A stretch of DNA of 64,000 nt from Abditibacteriaceae bacterium (GTDB taxonomy: Bacteria > Armatimonadota > Abditibacteriia > Abditibacteriales > Abditibacteriaceae), in assembly GCA_019239895.1 (NCBI GenBank), contig JAFAZH010000041.1:202759-266758 (forward strand), given 5' to 3'. The position numbers and the translations under genes are program-made. Positions 25,716-35,133 of the stretch are shown one piece after another; positions within the stretch are counted from its first letter, which is position 1, and every line of letters begins with the position of its first letter. Below the pieces are notes generated by a model. It was not told the DNA's origin, did no database searches, and saw nothing but the letters and a program-made list of their open reading frames with translations.

Positions 25716-26474
25716 ATGGATCAATCACTCATCCGTTATCTGGAAGACAACTCTTTAAATATTTTGCGCGACGCTTTGCCGGAAGCGCGTTCTAGCAGTG
25801 GCACTTCGTTGCAGGGCGTTTCGGACGCTGATCTGCAAGTGGCACTCTATACAGTGCTGCTCAAGATCATTGACACGTTGCGCGAACGGACGGCCATACC
25901 GACTTCGGCGGGCCGTGATGCGCGCAGCCTGTATCTGGATAATGCTCGTGATTTGATGGCTTTTATTGATGGCCAAAGCGCCTATACCACGGGCCACACG
26001 GCAGCCGTGGCGAATCATGTGGTGCGCATGGCTTCTTCAATGGGCCTGACTGACGCGGAAATTGATGATCTGGAATATGCCGCTTGGATTCACAACATTG
26101 GCTTAATTAATCAATCTCATAAATTAAGTGTGCTGCCGCGTGCCTTATCCCAGGAAGAGCTAAAACAGGCGCGCAATCACACCGTTGTGGGGGCGGAGAT
26201 GATTCGCCCGATTGAATTTCTGTCCCACCTCGTACCCACTGTGCTGTATCACCACCACCGTTTTGATGGTGGCAATGCGCCTGGCGATCCTAAAGGCGAA
26301 GCCTTGCCATTAGGAGCACGCATCATTGCCGTCGCCGACGCTTACCAGGCAATGGTTGAGCCGCGTGCCTATCGTTCGGCCTTTGAGCGCACCGAGGCGA
26401 TCAACGAAATCGTCAAAGGCGCGGGCACCCAGTTCGACCCACAACTGGTGCCTTATGCCCATGATTTGAGTTAG
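25716..26474 (+). CDS. Degenerate HD-GYP domain protein
   Basis: A 252-residue cytoplasmic protein whose C-terminal two thirds align with HD-GYP domains (c-di-GMP phosphodiesterases): TGHTAAVANHVVRMA, ...DLEYAAWIHNIGLI, NHTVVGAEMI, VLYHHHRFDGG, LPLGARIIAVADAYQAM. Key residues are changed. The metal-binding HDIGK signature reads HNIGL (about 126-130), losing the aspartate and the lysine, and the GYP loop reads GGNAPGDPKGE in place of G-Y-P. Other metal histidines (93, 101, 155, 179-181) and D208 persist. It is therefore likely a c-di-GMP binder or regulatory protein rather than an enzyme (inference). AAGGGC precedes the ATG. Its stop overlaps that of the convergent MBL gene by 4 bases. Confidence 0.83.
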   Translation: MDQSLIRYLEDNSLNILRDALPEARSSSGTSLQGVSDADLQVALYTVLLKIIDTLRERTAIPTSAGRDARSLYLDNARDLMAFIDGQSAYTTGHTAAVANHVVRMASSMGLTDAEIDDLEYAAWIHNIGLINQSHKLSVLPRALSQEELKQARNHTVVGAEMIRPIEFLSHLVPTVLYHHHRFDGGNAPGDPKGEALPLGARIIAVADAYQAMVEPRAYRSAFERTEAINEIVKGAGTQFDPQLVPYAHDLS

Positions 26475-27379
26475 CCATCACCACTCCATAGCGGGCGCTC
26501 ACCCAATAAGTTCCAGTAAATGCGACGCGGTAAGGCTACCCAGACCTGAGCTTTAACCCCCAGGCGTTGTGCTGTGGTGCGCACGGCGTCGCGTATTTCG
26601 GCATCGGTGTAACGGGTGGAAATGTGATACAGCACCAGCCTTTCCACTTCGGCTGCCACTGCCACCTGTAAGGCATCATCGAGAGTCGAGTGCATGTGGC
26701 CGACATCTGCGCCCGCTTCTTCGGCATCGTAATCATCGGGCGATAAGAAAGTCGCCTCATGGAGCAGCAACTTGGTGCCCACCACTTCCGCCGGGTTTAG
26801 GGGGCAGCCATCACCGCCGACCGTGATCCATCTTTCATCTACCGGCGAGGTGATACCTTCGCGGCCTATCTCGGCGCGGAGCGCATCCAGCTCCGTTTGA
26901 GGCAAATCACGGTATTCCGGGCGTACCTTCTGCTTGCGCCAGATGAGGTGATAGCCGAGAGAGCGTGGCGGGTTTTCCGGTTTATCATCAGAGTAGTGGC
27001 GAGTGCGAAAGGCTTTAATTAACTTATTGTCTCCACTCCCCGGCACATAATCGCCTTCTTCTAAAGCGTGCCATACCGCGTTCCACGAAGTTCCCGGATT
27101 GAACTTGGCAGCAAAAGCTTCTAATTGCTTAAAGGACGAACTGCCACACGGATGAGCGACGGCAAACGAGTTCATTTCGCCCCGTTGATTCACGACTTGT
27201 AGCAAACCGCCAATGTGATCACGGTGCGCATGAGTCAGCGCGACGGTGTCAATTTTGCGAATCTTATAGCCCAGTTGTTGCGTCACACCATCGCCCGCGT
27301 CAATAAGTAGCCGCCAGTCGGGTAGCCAAATCCAGGTGGAAAAGCGCGGCGACGAGTGCATAGCCAGTTGTATGTTCAT
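26471..27379 (-). CDS. MBL-fold hydrolase, ribonuclease Z-like
   Basis: Metallo-beta-lactamase-fold hydrolase. The metal site is explicit: THAHRDHIGGLL gives H-x-H-x-D-H at about 52-57; further ligands are in LLHEATF and GHMHSTLDDALQVA, and a final H in LYHISTRYTDAEI, the arrangement of ribonuclease Z and its relatives. RNase Z trims tRNA 3' ends, but the characteristic exosite arm is not evident here, and an uncharacterised MBL enzyme is equally possible. I use ATG 27379 (MNIQLAMHSSPRF); the codon before it is a TTG. Alone on its strand. Confidence 0.8.
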   Translation of the reverse strand: MNIQLAMHSSPRFSTWIWLPDWRLLIDAGDGVTQQLGYKIRKIDTVALTHAHRDHIGGLLQVVNQRGEMNSFAVAHPCGSSSFKQLEAFAAKFNPGTSWNAVWHALEEGDYVPGSGDNKLIKAFRTRHYSDDKPENPPRSLGYHLIWRKQKVRPEYRDLPQTELDALRAEIGREGITSPVDERWITVGGDGCPLNPAEVVGTKLLLHEATFLSPDDYDAEEAGADVGHMHSTLDDALQVAVAAEVERLVLYHISTRYTDAEIRDAVRTTAQRLGVKAQVWVALPRRIYWNLLGERPLWSGDG

Positions 27380-27459
27380 CAAGTCACTTCAAGTTAAGCT
27401 TTAACGTAAGTCTAACGGCTCTATAACCGTGCCAAACGCCCGATGCAGTGTAACTTGAT

Positions 27460-28017
27460 TCAAGACTTTCTGGCTTCTTGCCATTCTCTTTTTAGAATTC
27501 CATATTCAACTAAATCTTCGTAGTGACTCCACTTGAAAATTTGCTCCCGCAGGCAGCCTTCATACTTCATGCCAAGCTTTTGCATAACACGACCGGAGGC
27601 TGGATTGCAATGAAAATGTTCGGAGTAAATACGGTGCAAATCGAGTGTGTGAAAACCATAATCTACGATAGCTCTGGCGGCCTCTGTGCAATATCCCTGG
27701 CCCCAGTAAGGAGTTCCGATCCAGTAACCCAGCATCGCATTATGGTTTTGGCGATGTATTTCCAGTCCGACTACGCCGCAGAACACTTGCTTTTGCCGGA
27801 TGATAAGAGCAAAGTGAACACTTTGGCTATTATCAAACGCGGCTTCGTGAGTTGCAATCCATTGTTCAGCTCGACCATCTTCATAGGGATGAGGAATACC
27901 AATGGTCAATCTCGCAATTTCTCGGCTTCCGGCCAGGCGTTGTAGTTCAGGAGCGTCTGCAAAGGAGAAAGGGCGTAGAGTCAGCCGTTCTGTTTCAAGT
28001 GTTGGTTGCTGTTGCAT
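27460..28017 (-). CDS. GNAT acetyltransferase, RimJ/RimL type
   Basis: A 185-residue acetyltransferase (start at ATG 28017, MQQQPTLETERLTLRPFSFA; an in-frame TTG at 28044 is less likely). The fold is recognisable: ETERLTLRPF at the front, then GVVGLEIHRQNHNAMLGYWI, the acetyl-CoA loop YWGQGYCTEAARAIVDYGF, and LHRIYSEHFHCNPASGRVMQ with the final KLGMKYEGCLREQ. RimJ/RimL-like proteins acetylate ribosomal protein N-termini or small molecules; the target is not evident. It is monocistronic, divergent from the membrane-protein block. Confidence 0.9.
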   Translation of the reverse strand: MQQQPTLETERLTLRPFSFADAPELQRLAGSREIARLTIGIPHPYEDGRAEQWIATHEAAFDNSQSVHFALIIRQKQVFCGVVGLEIHRQNHNAMLGYWIGTPYWGQGYCTEAARAIVDYGFHTLDLHRIYSEHFHCNPASGRVMQKLGMKYEGCLREQIFKWSHYEDLVEYGILKREWQEARKS

Positions 28018-28112
28018 AGTGGGTTCTTCATTATGGCACACCAAAAGGCGACGCGCAGCCGCAGCATAACGACTTTATATTAACGTGTTCAAAGGGCACT
28101 CTGGAAGCGTGC

Positions 28113-28141
28113 TTGAATTCTGCTGATTAGAGGCGTACAAT
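28113..28141 (+). promoter_or_regulatory. Promoter of the membrane-protein block
   Basis: TTGAAT (28113-28118), a 17-base spacer and TACAAT (28136-28141). The start codon at 28154 is only 12 bases beyond, so the mRNA would be leaderless or nearly so. Confidence 0.45.
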
Positions 28142-28153
28142 CTGCAAAGGCCA

Positions 28154-29989
28154 ATGGTTACTACCAATCCTGTCCCACTAACGCCGCCTGATGCAGCGGT
28201 TTCTTCTGCAATTCATCCCACCTCGTTGCGCTTACTACGCTGGCTTGACTTGTTGCCCCAATTTTATTTGCCTCTGCTGGTGTTGTTGAATGCCAGTTTC
28301 GCCTGGCAACTACTGGGGGCGGGTGATGATTTTTGGGCACATGCGGCGATTGGGCGTTGGATTTGGCAGCACGGACAGGTGCCGCGCCAGACGCTTTTTA
28401 TCTGGAGTGCGCGGCCTATTCCGTGGATAGCCCACTCCTGGCTGACGCAGCTAACCTTCTACCTCCTCATGGCCTGTGGCGGCGAGCATTATGGGCCATA
28501 CTTGGCGCAGTTGCTTAACGTCTTACTTTCCACTTTGCCCTTTATCTTAATCTGGCGCTGTTGGAAGCAACGGACTGCGGTGACATCCTTGATGCCATTG
28601 GTTTTTGCGCTGGGCATCTGGTGCGCCGCGCCGCGTTTTCGGCCTCGTCCCGAACTCTTTACCGCTTTGTTCCTGACGCTGCTGCTTGTATTCCTCATTC
28701 ACTGGCACCAGAAACCGACTGATAAAGGAATCCATGCCAGCAATAGCGGGGAACGGTGGCAACACCCTTTAACGCTGGCAGGAATTGTATTGATGTTCAC
28801 CGTCTGGGCGAATTATCATGGCGCTGTTGCGGTGGGTTTAATGATCTTGTTTGCTACTGTGGCTTGCGACCTAATTCAAGACCGCTTCAATCCACATTCA
28901 CGATTATTGGCGATTATCGGACTGCTCGCTATTGGTGCGGTCTTCCTCAATCCCTGGGGGGCCGCTTACTGGAGTGCCCTGCGCCCCGTGCATTCGGCAA
29001 TGTTTTCACGCATAGATGAATGGAAGCCGTTCTGGAAACCGCCTCTGCTGGGAATCCAGTATGCCTGGGGTGAAGCGGCATTAGTGATGATTGCCCTGAT
29101 CGCCTGGCTGTTTAATCGAGATCGGCGGTGGGCACACCTCGCCTGGCTGATGCTGATGAGTGCTTCCTTCCTCAGTGCCCGGCGACACCTCTGGTTGCTG
29201 GCTCTGGTTTCACTGTCCGTTATGGCGGCTAATGCCACCGTGTTGGATACCCAGATATTATGGAAAGTCTGGAAGTGGCTGACTCAACCGCGCCCGCGTC
29301 ACCGGGTGGAAAAACAGATAGTAGCCAATGAACAACCTGATGAAGTCCTCTCTCCTGAAAACCTGCCTGAACCACTAAGAGCCACTCAGCCCTCAGCACG
29401 CAGCACGCAGCACGCAGTGGCTCCGTTTGCGCCACTGAAAACTCTGGCGCAGATGGAAGCCCTGCCCAAACCTCCTGGTCTTCAGCGACTGGCGCGAGTT
29501 GGCGTCGTGATTTGCCTGGTGAACTGGGTTTTAGTCATCACGCCACACGACATTCTGCCCTTAAAAGCTGTTTCTCATTTATTACCAACCCGCATGGTAG
29601 CGTTTGTGCAACGCAACCATCTTCCAGGGCGCATGTTTAACGATTATGAAGTTTCGAGCTACTTGCAATGGCGTTTTGCTGGACATCCGCCGCTTTTCAT
29701 TGATTTATTAAATGCTTATCCCGAACATCTTTTAGTGCCGGACTATTTCGATGTGCTGGCAGCCAATAAGCATGGACAACAGTGGTTAAAGAAGTGTGAT
29801 TATGTCGTGTTGCGGCATTATAATACGAATGAAGGTTTAGCGCCTCTGGGTAAGTTTCTGGACGCGCATAGCCACGGCCCGCACCCGCAATGGGCGCGCA
29901 TCTATAAGCACGCTGATGGCAACGTCTGGATGCGGCGCACACCAGGCTATGAGAAATTATGGAGGCACCCGAATGTTGACCGTCCATAA
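28154..29989 (+). CDS. Polytopic membrane protein, GT-C glycosyltransferase-like
   Basis: A 611-residue protein with about 10 hydrophobic helices in residues 30-400 and 450-475, then a C-terminal soluble domain. The first periplasmic loop has GDDFWAHAAIGRWIWQHGQ and IAHSWLTQLTFYLL, a layout reminiscent of GT-C glycosyltransferases, whose acidic residue in loop 1 acts in catalysis. The end carries MFNDYEVSSYLQWRFAGHPP, FIDLLNAYPEHLLVPDYFDV and CDYVVLRHY, a pattern I associate with uncharacterised GT-C-like proteins. It starts a plus-strand run with the YfhO genes. Between helices, at about 413-421, a heptamer repeat is read in frame as PSARSTQHA. Function is inferred, not shown. Confidence 0.65.
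   Translation: MVTTNPVPLTPPDAAVSSAIHPTSLRLLRWLDLLPQFYLPLLVLLNASFAWQLLGAGDDFWAHAAIGRWIWQHGQVPRQTLFIWSARPIPWIAHSWLTQLTFYLLMACGGEHYGPYLAQLLNVLLSTLPFILIWRCWKQRTAVTSLMPLVFALGIWCAAPRFRPRPELFTALFLTLLLVFLIHWHQKPTDKGIHASNSGERWQHPLTLAGIVLMFTVWANYHGAVAVGLMILFATVACDLIQDRFNPHSRLLAIIGLLAIGAVFLNPWGAAYWSALRPVHSAMFSRIDEWKPFWKPPLLGIQYAWGEAALVMIALIAWLFNRDRRWAHLAWLMLMSASFLSARRHLWLLALVSLSVMAANATVLDTQILWKVWKWLTQPRPRHRVEKQIVANEQPDEVLSPENLPEPLRATQPSARSTQHAVAPFAPLKTLAQMEALPKPPGLQRLARVGVVICLVNWVLVITPHDILPLKAVSHLLPTRMVAFVQRNHLPGRMFNDYEVSSYLQWRFAGHPPLFIDLLNAYPEHLLVPDYFDVLAANKHGQQWLKKCDYVVLRHYNTNEGLAPLGKFLDAHSHGPHPQWARIYKHADGNVWMRRTPGYEKLWRHPNVDRP
29394..29417. repeat. Heptamer tandem repeat inside a membrane-protein gene
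   Basis: Three tandem copies of CAGCACG plus CAG, read in frame as part of a cytoplasmic or linker segment (SARSTQHA). The second coding-region heptamer array in the window. Confidence 0.8.
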
Positions 29990-30044
29990 TGTGCATTGAA
30001 GGCTATGAGAAGTTGGAAGTTATAACGCAACGTATTCTCCTCTT

Positions 30045-32567
30045 ATGTCCAAAACTGCGCTGTTAGACCCGCGTCGCAAGCTACGTCTTTTAGGCGGGTT
30101 AGCAGCTATCTGCGGACTGGCCTATTTACCCGCGTGGGTGGGATTATGCTTCCGCGCGTGGCCCTTCGCGGATGATGCTCTGGCTAATACGGGTGTCTGG
30201 CGAGAACTCACGCGCACCGCATTGCGACACGGCGAGTTGCCATTGTGGAATCCGCACTTGTTTTGCGGTATGCCATTTATGAGCACGGGACAAGCAGGTG
30301 TTTTCTATCCAGCGAATGTGCTTTATTGGGTGATGCCAGTACGCATTGCCCTGCTATTAGACGCTGTGTTTCATAATATTCTGCTGGCTGGTGGGGCGTA
30401 TGTCCTGGCGCGTGCTCTGGGGTTAAGTCGCGGGGCAGCGTGGGCCACAACGGTATCATATTCTTTGAGCACGGCAGTCTCAGCGCATGTTTATGCGGGG
30501 CATGTTAACTGGCACGCAGCACGAGCCTATTTGCCCTGGGAGTTATGGACGCTCTTATGTTATTTAAGGGCTGGGCAGCCACGCTACGCCTGGCTGCTCG
30601 TGGTGGGCTTTAGCCTTCAGGCCGCCAGTGGCTATCCGCCTTATGTCATCTTGAGTGCGGGGTTATGTGGAGGTCTCTGCCTAGCGTGGGTTGTCACGCG
30701 CTGGACTGAGCGGAGGCGAGCAGGGCAGGCCGGGGCCAAGTATCCGTTGCTACCTCGCAACTGGCCGACGATATTAATAGGCGCAGGTAGTTTGAGTATT
30801 TTATTAGCATCCGTGCATGTCTTACCGTTGCGTGAATTAAGCCGCTTAACGGTGCATGGAGCGGGACTGCCTTATCAATATGCGGTAGTACTTTCGGGCA
30901 CCTGGCACACTTTTATGCGTTTGATAGCCCCCGGTTTGTTCGGTGGCACGAGTGATCTTCAATGGAGCACGCCCTTTGATGCACATGAAGAGTCTGGTTA
31001 TATTGGTTTGTTGCCATTGATGCTGGCACTGGGTGCCCCCGTTTTAGCGCGGCGCTTTAACCCTCAGGCTGCTTTGTCATTGCAAGCAACACCTTCTTCT
31101 CTTTTGCCCCATCCTGTGCCCTGGTTGTGGGTACTACTAACTTTGTCAGCAGGGTTAATGTTAGGTGATAATACGCCGCTGTATCGTTGGCTCTTCGATC
31201 ATATCTTTGTGTTGCGGATGACGCGTATTCCCGCTCGCTGGGTAGATGTGTGGTGTCTGGCCGCCGCTTACTTAGCGGGCTTTTCGTTGGACGGGTGCCT
31301 GAAGACCAATGCCCAGGCTAACTCTATGGCGAAAACTGAAGCAGTTAAGCCTGCTCTATTGGAGCGGGTGCTTTGGACAGTAGCAGGGTTTTTCTCACTG
31401 CTTGCTTGCGGGTTACTTCTGACTTCGCCATCCACGCTATTTTGGGCCAAACCAGCCGAGGCCATTGTGCGGCAGGCTCCAGCAGTGGATCAACTGACCG
31501 TCACTGAGGTCGCCACGCAATTTCGCCTGATTGCCCTTGTCGAATGCTTCATGGTGTGTCTGTTGGCGGCTCTGGGGGCCTGCCTGTGGCGTCGCTGGCG
31601 GCAGGCGACAACAGCTTATGCACGGCAACGCCTGGAGGTGCTGTTAGTCGCTTTTATCACGGTGGATTTGCTCTTTTCGTTCTGGCGTTGGCCGCGTTTA
31701 ATTACACCAGAGTACGCCAGACACAACTTGCTGTGGCCACTTTCCTTAACGCATTATTATCAGCCTGAACAACGCTGGGACACAAGCCTATTATGGAGTG
31801 CGGTGAATTTGGGTTTGCCCACTGGCGTAGACATTTTTAATGGCTATGATGCGATGAGCCAGCAACGCTATTTTCAATTTGCAGCGGCTCTTGAGGGACG
31901 GGATTTCTGGGATGGTGCCTACCAACCACGCCATCGTTCACCGTTGCTCCAAGTCGCCAGTGTGACCCACACGATTGCATCCTCAACGATACCTCCGCAA
32001 ATTTTTTGGCCTGATCATATTGCTCCCCTAAAATTAGTGGCGCGAGATGGAAATTGGACACTCTGGAAACATCCTCAGCCCTGGCCGCGTGTCTATTTAT
32101 CAAGGTGGCTCGTGCGGCAACCAGCAGCAGCCCAACTCAGCGCCCTTAATCGTTTGGCCGCACAATCCTTTACAATCCACAACTATCCAGTGATGGTTAG
32201 TCCCCAAGCGTTTCCCTTTGTAGAAGATGAATCTCTGACCGCAGGCGATCAGGTGATGTGGTGGAACCGAGATTTGAATGAGATGCAGATTCAAACTCAG
32301 ACTACATCTCCATCCGTCTTAGTGCAGAGTGAGGCGTGGTATCCAGGGTGGCAAGCCTGGGTTAATGGGCAGAGCGTGCCGTTAGAACAGGCTAACTTCC
32401 TGTTTCGGGGTGTGGCTGTGCCAGCCGGAGTATCCTCTGTGCGTGTGGTCTATGACCCGGCGACTTATCGCTTTGGTCTCTTTTGCTCTCTCTGCGGCGT
32501 TGCAATGCTGGGAGCATGGGCTGTAGAGCTTAATGCACGAGGATCAAGCGAGGCCCTGAATGGTTGA
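30045..32567 (+). CDS. YfhO-family membrane protein, paralogue 1 of 3
   Basis: An 840-residue protein with a dozen or so transmembrane helices and a large C-terminal soluble domain, as in YfhO proteins. YfhO of Gram-positives participates in glycosylating lipoteichoic acid from a lipid-linked sugar, so a surface-glycan role is plausible. Marks shared by all three paralogues: LPLWNPHLFCGMPFMS (about 65-80), HVYAGHVNWHAARAYLPWEL (about 150-170), a helix-rich core, and at the C-terminus SVLVQSEAWYPGWQAWVNGQ and VRVVYDPATYRFGLF. Residues 40-46 (FADDALA) hold an acidic pair like GT-C catalytic loops. The end overlaps the next gene by 8 bases, implying translational coupling. Confidence 0.85.
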   Translation: MSKTALLDPRRKLRLLGGLAAICGLAYLPAWVGLCFRAWPFADDALANTGVWRELTRTALRHGELPLWNPHLFCGMPFMSTGQAGVFYPANVLYWVMPVRIALLLDAVFHNILLAGGAYVLARALGLSRGAAWATTVSYSLSTAVSAHVYAGHVNWHAARAYLPWELWTLLCYLRAGQPRYAWLLVVGFSLQAASGYPPYVILSAGLCGGLCLAWVVTRWTERRRAGQAGAKYPLLPRNWPTILIGAGSLSILLASVHVLPLRELSRLTVHGAGLPYQYAVVLSGTWHTFMRLIAPGLFGGTSDLQWSTPFDAHEESGYIGLLPLMLALGAPVLARRFNPQAALSLQATPSSLLPHPVPWLWVLLTLSAGLMLGDNTPLYRWLFDHIFVLRMTRIPARWVDVWCLAAAYLAGFSLDGCLKTNAQANSMAKTEAVKPALLERVLWTVAGFFSLLACGLLLTSPSTLFWAKPAEAIVRQAPAVDQLTVTEVATQFRLIALVECFMVCLLAALGACLWRRWRQATTAYARQRLEVLLVAFITVDLLFSFWRWPRLITPEYARHNLLWPLSLTHYYQPEQRWDTSLLWSAVNLGLPTGVDIFNGYDAMSQQRYFQFAAALEGRDFWDGAYQPRHRSPLLQVASVTHTIASSTIPPQIFWPDHIAPLKLVARDGNWTLWKHPQPWPRVYLSRWLVRQPAAAQLSALNRLAAQSFTIHNYPVMVSPQAFPFVEDESLTAGDQVMWWNRDLNEMQIQTQTTSPSVLVQSEAWYPGWQAWVNGQSVPLEQANFLFRGVAVPAGVSSVRVVYDPATYRFGLFCSLCGVAMLGAWAVELNARGSSEALNG

Positions 32568-35127
32568 CGTGGTAAAAAACAAAAAACAATTACCATCTTT
32601 CTTACTGTGGCGACGCAATCCTATTCTGTGGACTTTGATTGTCGTCTGTATACTGGCTTATTTCCCTGCCGCAATAGCGACATGTTTCGGTGCGTGGCCT
32701 TTTGCGGATGATGCTTTAGCCAATACAGGAGTGTGGCGTGGCCTGACCCGCACCGCTTTTGGACAGGGTTTACTCCCCTTATGGAACCCGCACTTGTTCT
32801 GCGGAATGCCCTTCATGAGTAACGGGCAAGCGGGTGTTTTTTATCCGTCGAATGTGCTTTATTGGGTGATGCCAGTGCGTGTTGCTCTGCTGCTGGACGC
32901 TATTTTTCATAATATCCTGCTGGCTTGTGGAGCTTATACCCTGGCCCGTGCCCTGGGATTAAGCCGCCTCGCAGCATGGGTCACAACAGTATCGTTTGCG
33001 TTGAGCACGGCAGTCTCGGCGCACGTTTATGCGGGACACGTTAACTGGCACGCAGCACGGGCCTATTTGCCCTGGGAGTTGTGGGCACTCTTATGTTATC
33101 TCAGGACTGGTCAAGCGCGTTATGGTTGGGGTCTATCTATTGCGTTTGCGTTACAAATGGCCAGTGGTTATCCACCTCTGGTGTTGTTGAGTGGTGGCCT
33201 ATGTGTTGGATTATGCTTGGCGTGGCTAATTACCCGTTCTGTAGAGCGATTGAGATTGAGCCGACAGCAAAGCCCAACTTGTCCGCCGCCCATTTTTCCT
33301 GCTGGTTGGCCGAGCATTGTCTGTGGGGCCGGGTTGTTGGTGTTGCTCTTAACCGCAGTGCATCTGGGGCCGCTACGCGAATTGAGCCGTCTGACCATGC
33401 ACGGCTCTGGGATGTCCTATCAAGAAGTTGTGCAATCCTCTGCGAGTTGGCGTACCTTTGTGCGCCTCATGGCTCCTAATTTCTTTGGCGGTAACCAGCC
33501 GCTGCAATGGAGCATCCATGATTTTCCACATGAAGAAGCGGCTTATACGGGATTGTTGCCTCTGATATTGGCGCTTGGCACCCCATTCTTTGCACGTCGC
33601 AGCATAACGACTAAGCTTAATTCTAGCGAGTGGATAAGGCAAGGTGCTCTACCGGTTGCAGTGCCCTGGTTATGGGGCTTACTAGCTCTCTCCGTTTTAT
33701 TAGCGTTAGGTGGTCATACTCCACTCTACCGCTGGCTTTTTAATCATGTGTTTCTGTTTCGCATCACCCGTCCGCCTGTGCGTTGGCTCGAAGTGTGGGC
33801 CTTGGCCGTGGCCTTGCTGGCAGGCTTCGCCTTTGATGGCAGCTTTTGTGATATTAACGGTGAGTCAGCAGTCCCAGAGGTCAAGCTAAAACAGGTGATG
33901 CAGGTGTTACAGTTAGTTTTATGGGGGATATTTGCCTTTTTCTTGGGCGTAGCGTTGTTAGTGCTGGTCTCTCCAAGGAACTCTTCGTTATGGCTGAATG
34001 CGGCGCAGGAGTTGGCGCGGAATCTACCTCCTTCGGCGCAGATGAATGCAGATGACATTGCTCGTTATTTTCAGCAAGCTGCGATGCTGGAAGCGGCCAC
34101 AGTCAGTCTTTTTGCCGGTTTGATGGCCTCCCTTTGCGCACGCTGGCTCAAAGCTGACAACCAGGTGCAGCGGCAACGCTTAGAGCGCGTTATTATGGCC
34201 GTTGTCGTGCTCGATCTTCTCTGTTCATTTTGGCGCTCTACCAGGATTATTCCTGCTCAGGAAGCCGCTCTAAATTATTCTTGGCCATCTACATTAACTC
34301 AAATTTATAAGCCGGGGCAACGCTGGGATACCGATGTGGATTGGATTAATATCAATTATGGAATGCCATTAGAGATTGATGTATTTAATGGTTACGACGC
34401 GCTGAACACTCGTCGTTACTTTGACTTTGTGGGAAGCTTTGAAGGGCCGGGTGTTTGGAGCAGCGGCTATCAGCCGCATCACCAGGTGCCGCTACTGTGT
34501 GTTGCCGGAGTTACCCACACTCTCACGTCTAAAGCGAAACCCTCAGCACCCCTGAAAGGAGCAACAGATGTCATTTGGCAAGACGGCACGACCCGGATGC
34601 GGCGTGTCGCACAAGCAGGAGCCTGGTCACTGTGGCAGCATAAAAATGTCTGGCCTAGAATTTACTTGTCACGGCGGGTGCTGCGTGTATCAGACGCACA
34701 ACAATTAGGTTCTCTCAGCGCCTTAGCAGAACAAGAGTTTACAGATGATAATCGGCCTGTGGTCGTGTTGCCCAATACCTATACGGATGTTCATTCGTCG
34801 CTGCTTCAACCAGGGGATAAAGTCATAAGCTGGAATAGGAATCTAAACGAGATGCGGGTAGAGACACAAACCACAGCGCCGTCGGTGTTGGTGCAAAGTG
34901 AGGCGTGGTATCCAGGGTGGCGAGCTTGGGTCAATGGCCAGCCTGTGCCTTTGCAGCAAGCCAATTTCCTGTTTCGCGGGGTAGCGGTACCTGCCGGAGT
35001 ATGCTCTGTGCGTGTGGTCTATGACCCGACGACTTATCGCTTTGGTCTCTTTCTCTCTTTGTGGGGTTTGAGTGGGCTGAGTGTTTTGGGTGTGCGGTAT
35101 TGCTTAGGTCGTGAGGGACAGGAATGA
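32560..35127 (+). CDS. YfhO-family membrane protein, paralogue 2 of 3
   Basis: An 855-residue paralogue of the preceding protein with the same architecture: TM1 at about 18-40, WPFADDALANTGVWRGLTRT, LLPLWNPHLFCGMPFMSNGQ, HVNWHAARAYLPWELWALLC, then a hydrophobic core and a soluble domain from about 580. The C-terminal beta-rich part (SEAWYPGWRAWVNGQPVPLQ) matches its neighbours even at silent codon positions over stretches of 25-30 bases. Start ATG 32560 lies inside the end of gene 1. It diverges from gene 1 mainly between about 345 and 560, where helices rather than loops differ. Probably transcribed from the promoter before 28154. Confidence 0.85.
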   Translation: MVDVVKNKKQLPSFLLWRRNPILWTLIVVCILAYFPAAIATCFGAWPFADDALANTGVWRGLTRTAFGQGLLPLWNPHLFCGMPFMSNGQAGVFYPSNVLYWVMPVRVALLLDAIFHNILLACGAYTLARALGLSRLAAWVTTVSFALSTAVSAHVYAGHVNWHAARAYLPWELWALLCYLRTGQARYGWGLSIAFALQMASGYPPLVLLSGGLCVGLCLAWLITRSVERLRLSRQQSPTCPPPIFPAGWPSIVCGAGLLVLLLTAVHLGPLRELSRLTMHGSGMSYQEVVQSSASWRTFVRLMAPNFFGGNQPLQWSIHDFPHEEAAYTGLLPLILALGTPFFARRSITTKLNSSEWIRQGALPVAVPWLWGLLALSVLLALGGHTPLYRWLFNHVFLFRITRPPVRWLEVWALAVALLAGFAFDGSFCDINGESAVPEVKLKQVMQVLQLVLWGIFAFFLGVALLVLVSPRNSSLWLNAAQELARNLPPSAQMNADDIARYFQQAAMLEAATVSLFAGLMASLCARWLKADNQVQRQRLERVIMAVVVLDLLCSFWRSTRIIPAQEAALNYSWPSTLTQIYKPGQRWDTDVDWININYGMPLEIDVFNGYDALNTRRYFDFVGSFEGPGVWSSGYQPHHQVPLLCVAGVTHTLTSKAKPSAPLKGATDVIWQDGTTRMRRVAQAGAWSLWQHKNVWPRIYLSRRVLRVSDAQQLGSLSALAEQEFTDDNRPVVVLPNTYTDVHSSLLQPGDKVISWNRNLNEMRVETQTTAPSVLVQSEAWYPGWRAWVNGQPVPLQQANFLFRGVAVPAGVCSVRVVYDPTTYRFGLFLSLWGLSGLSVLGVRYCLGREGQE

Positions 35128-35133
35128 TTAAGC

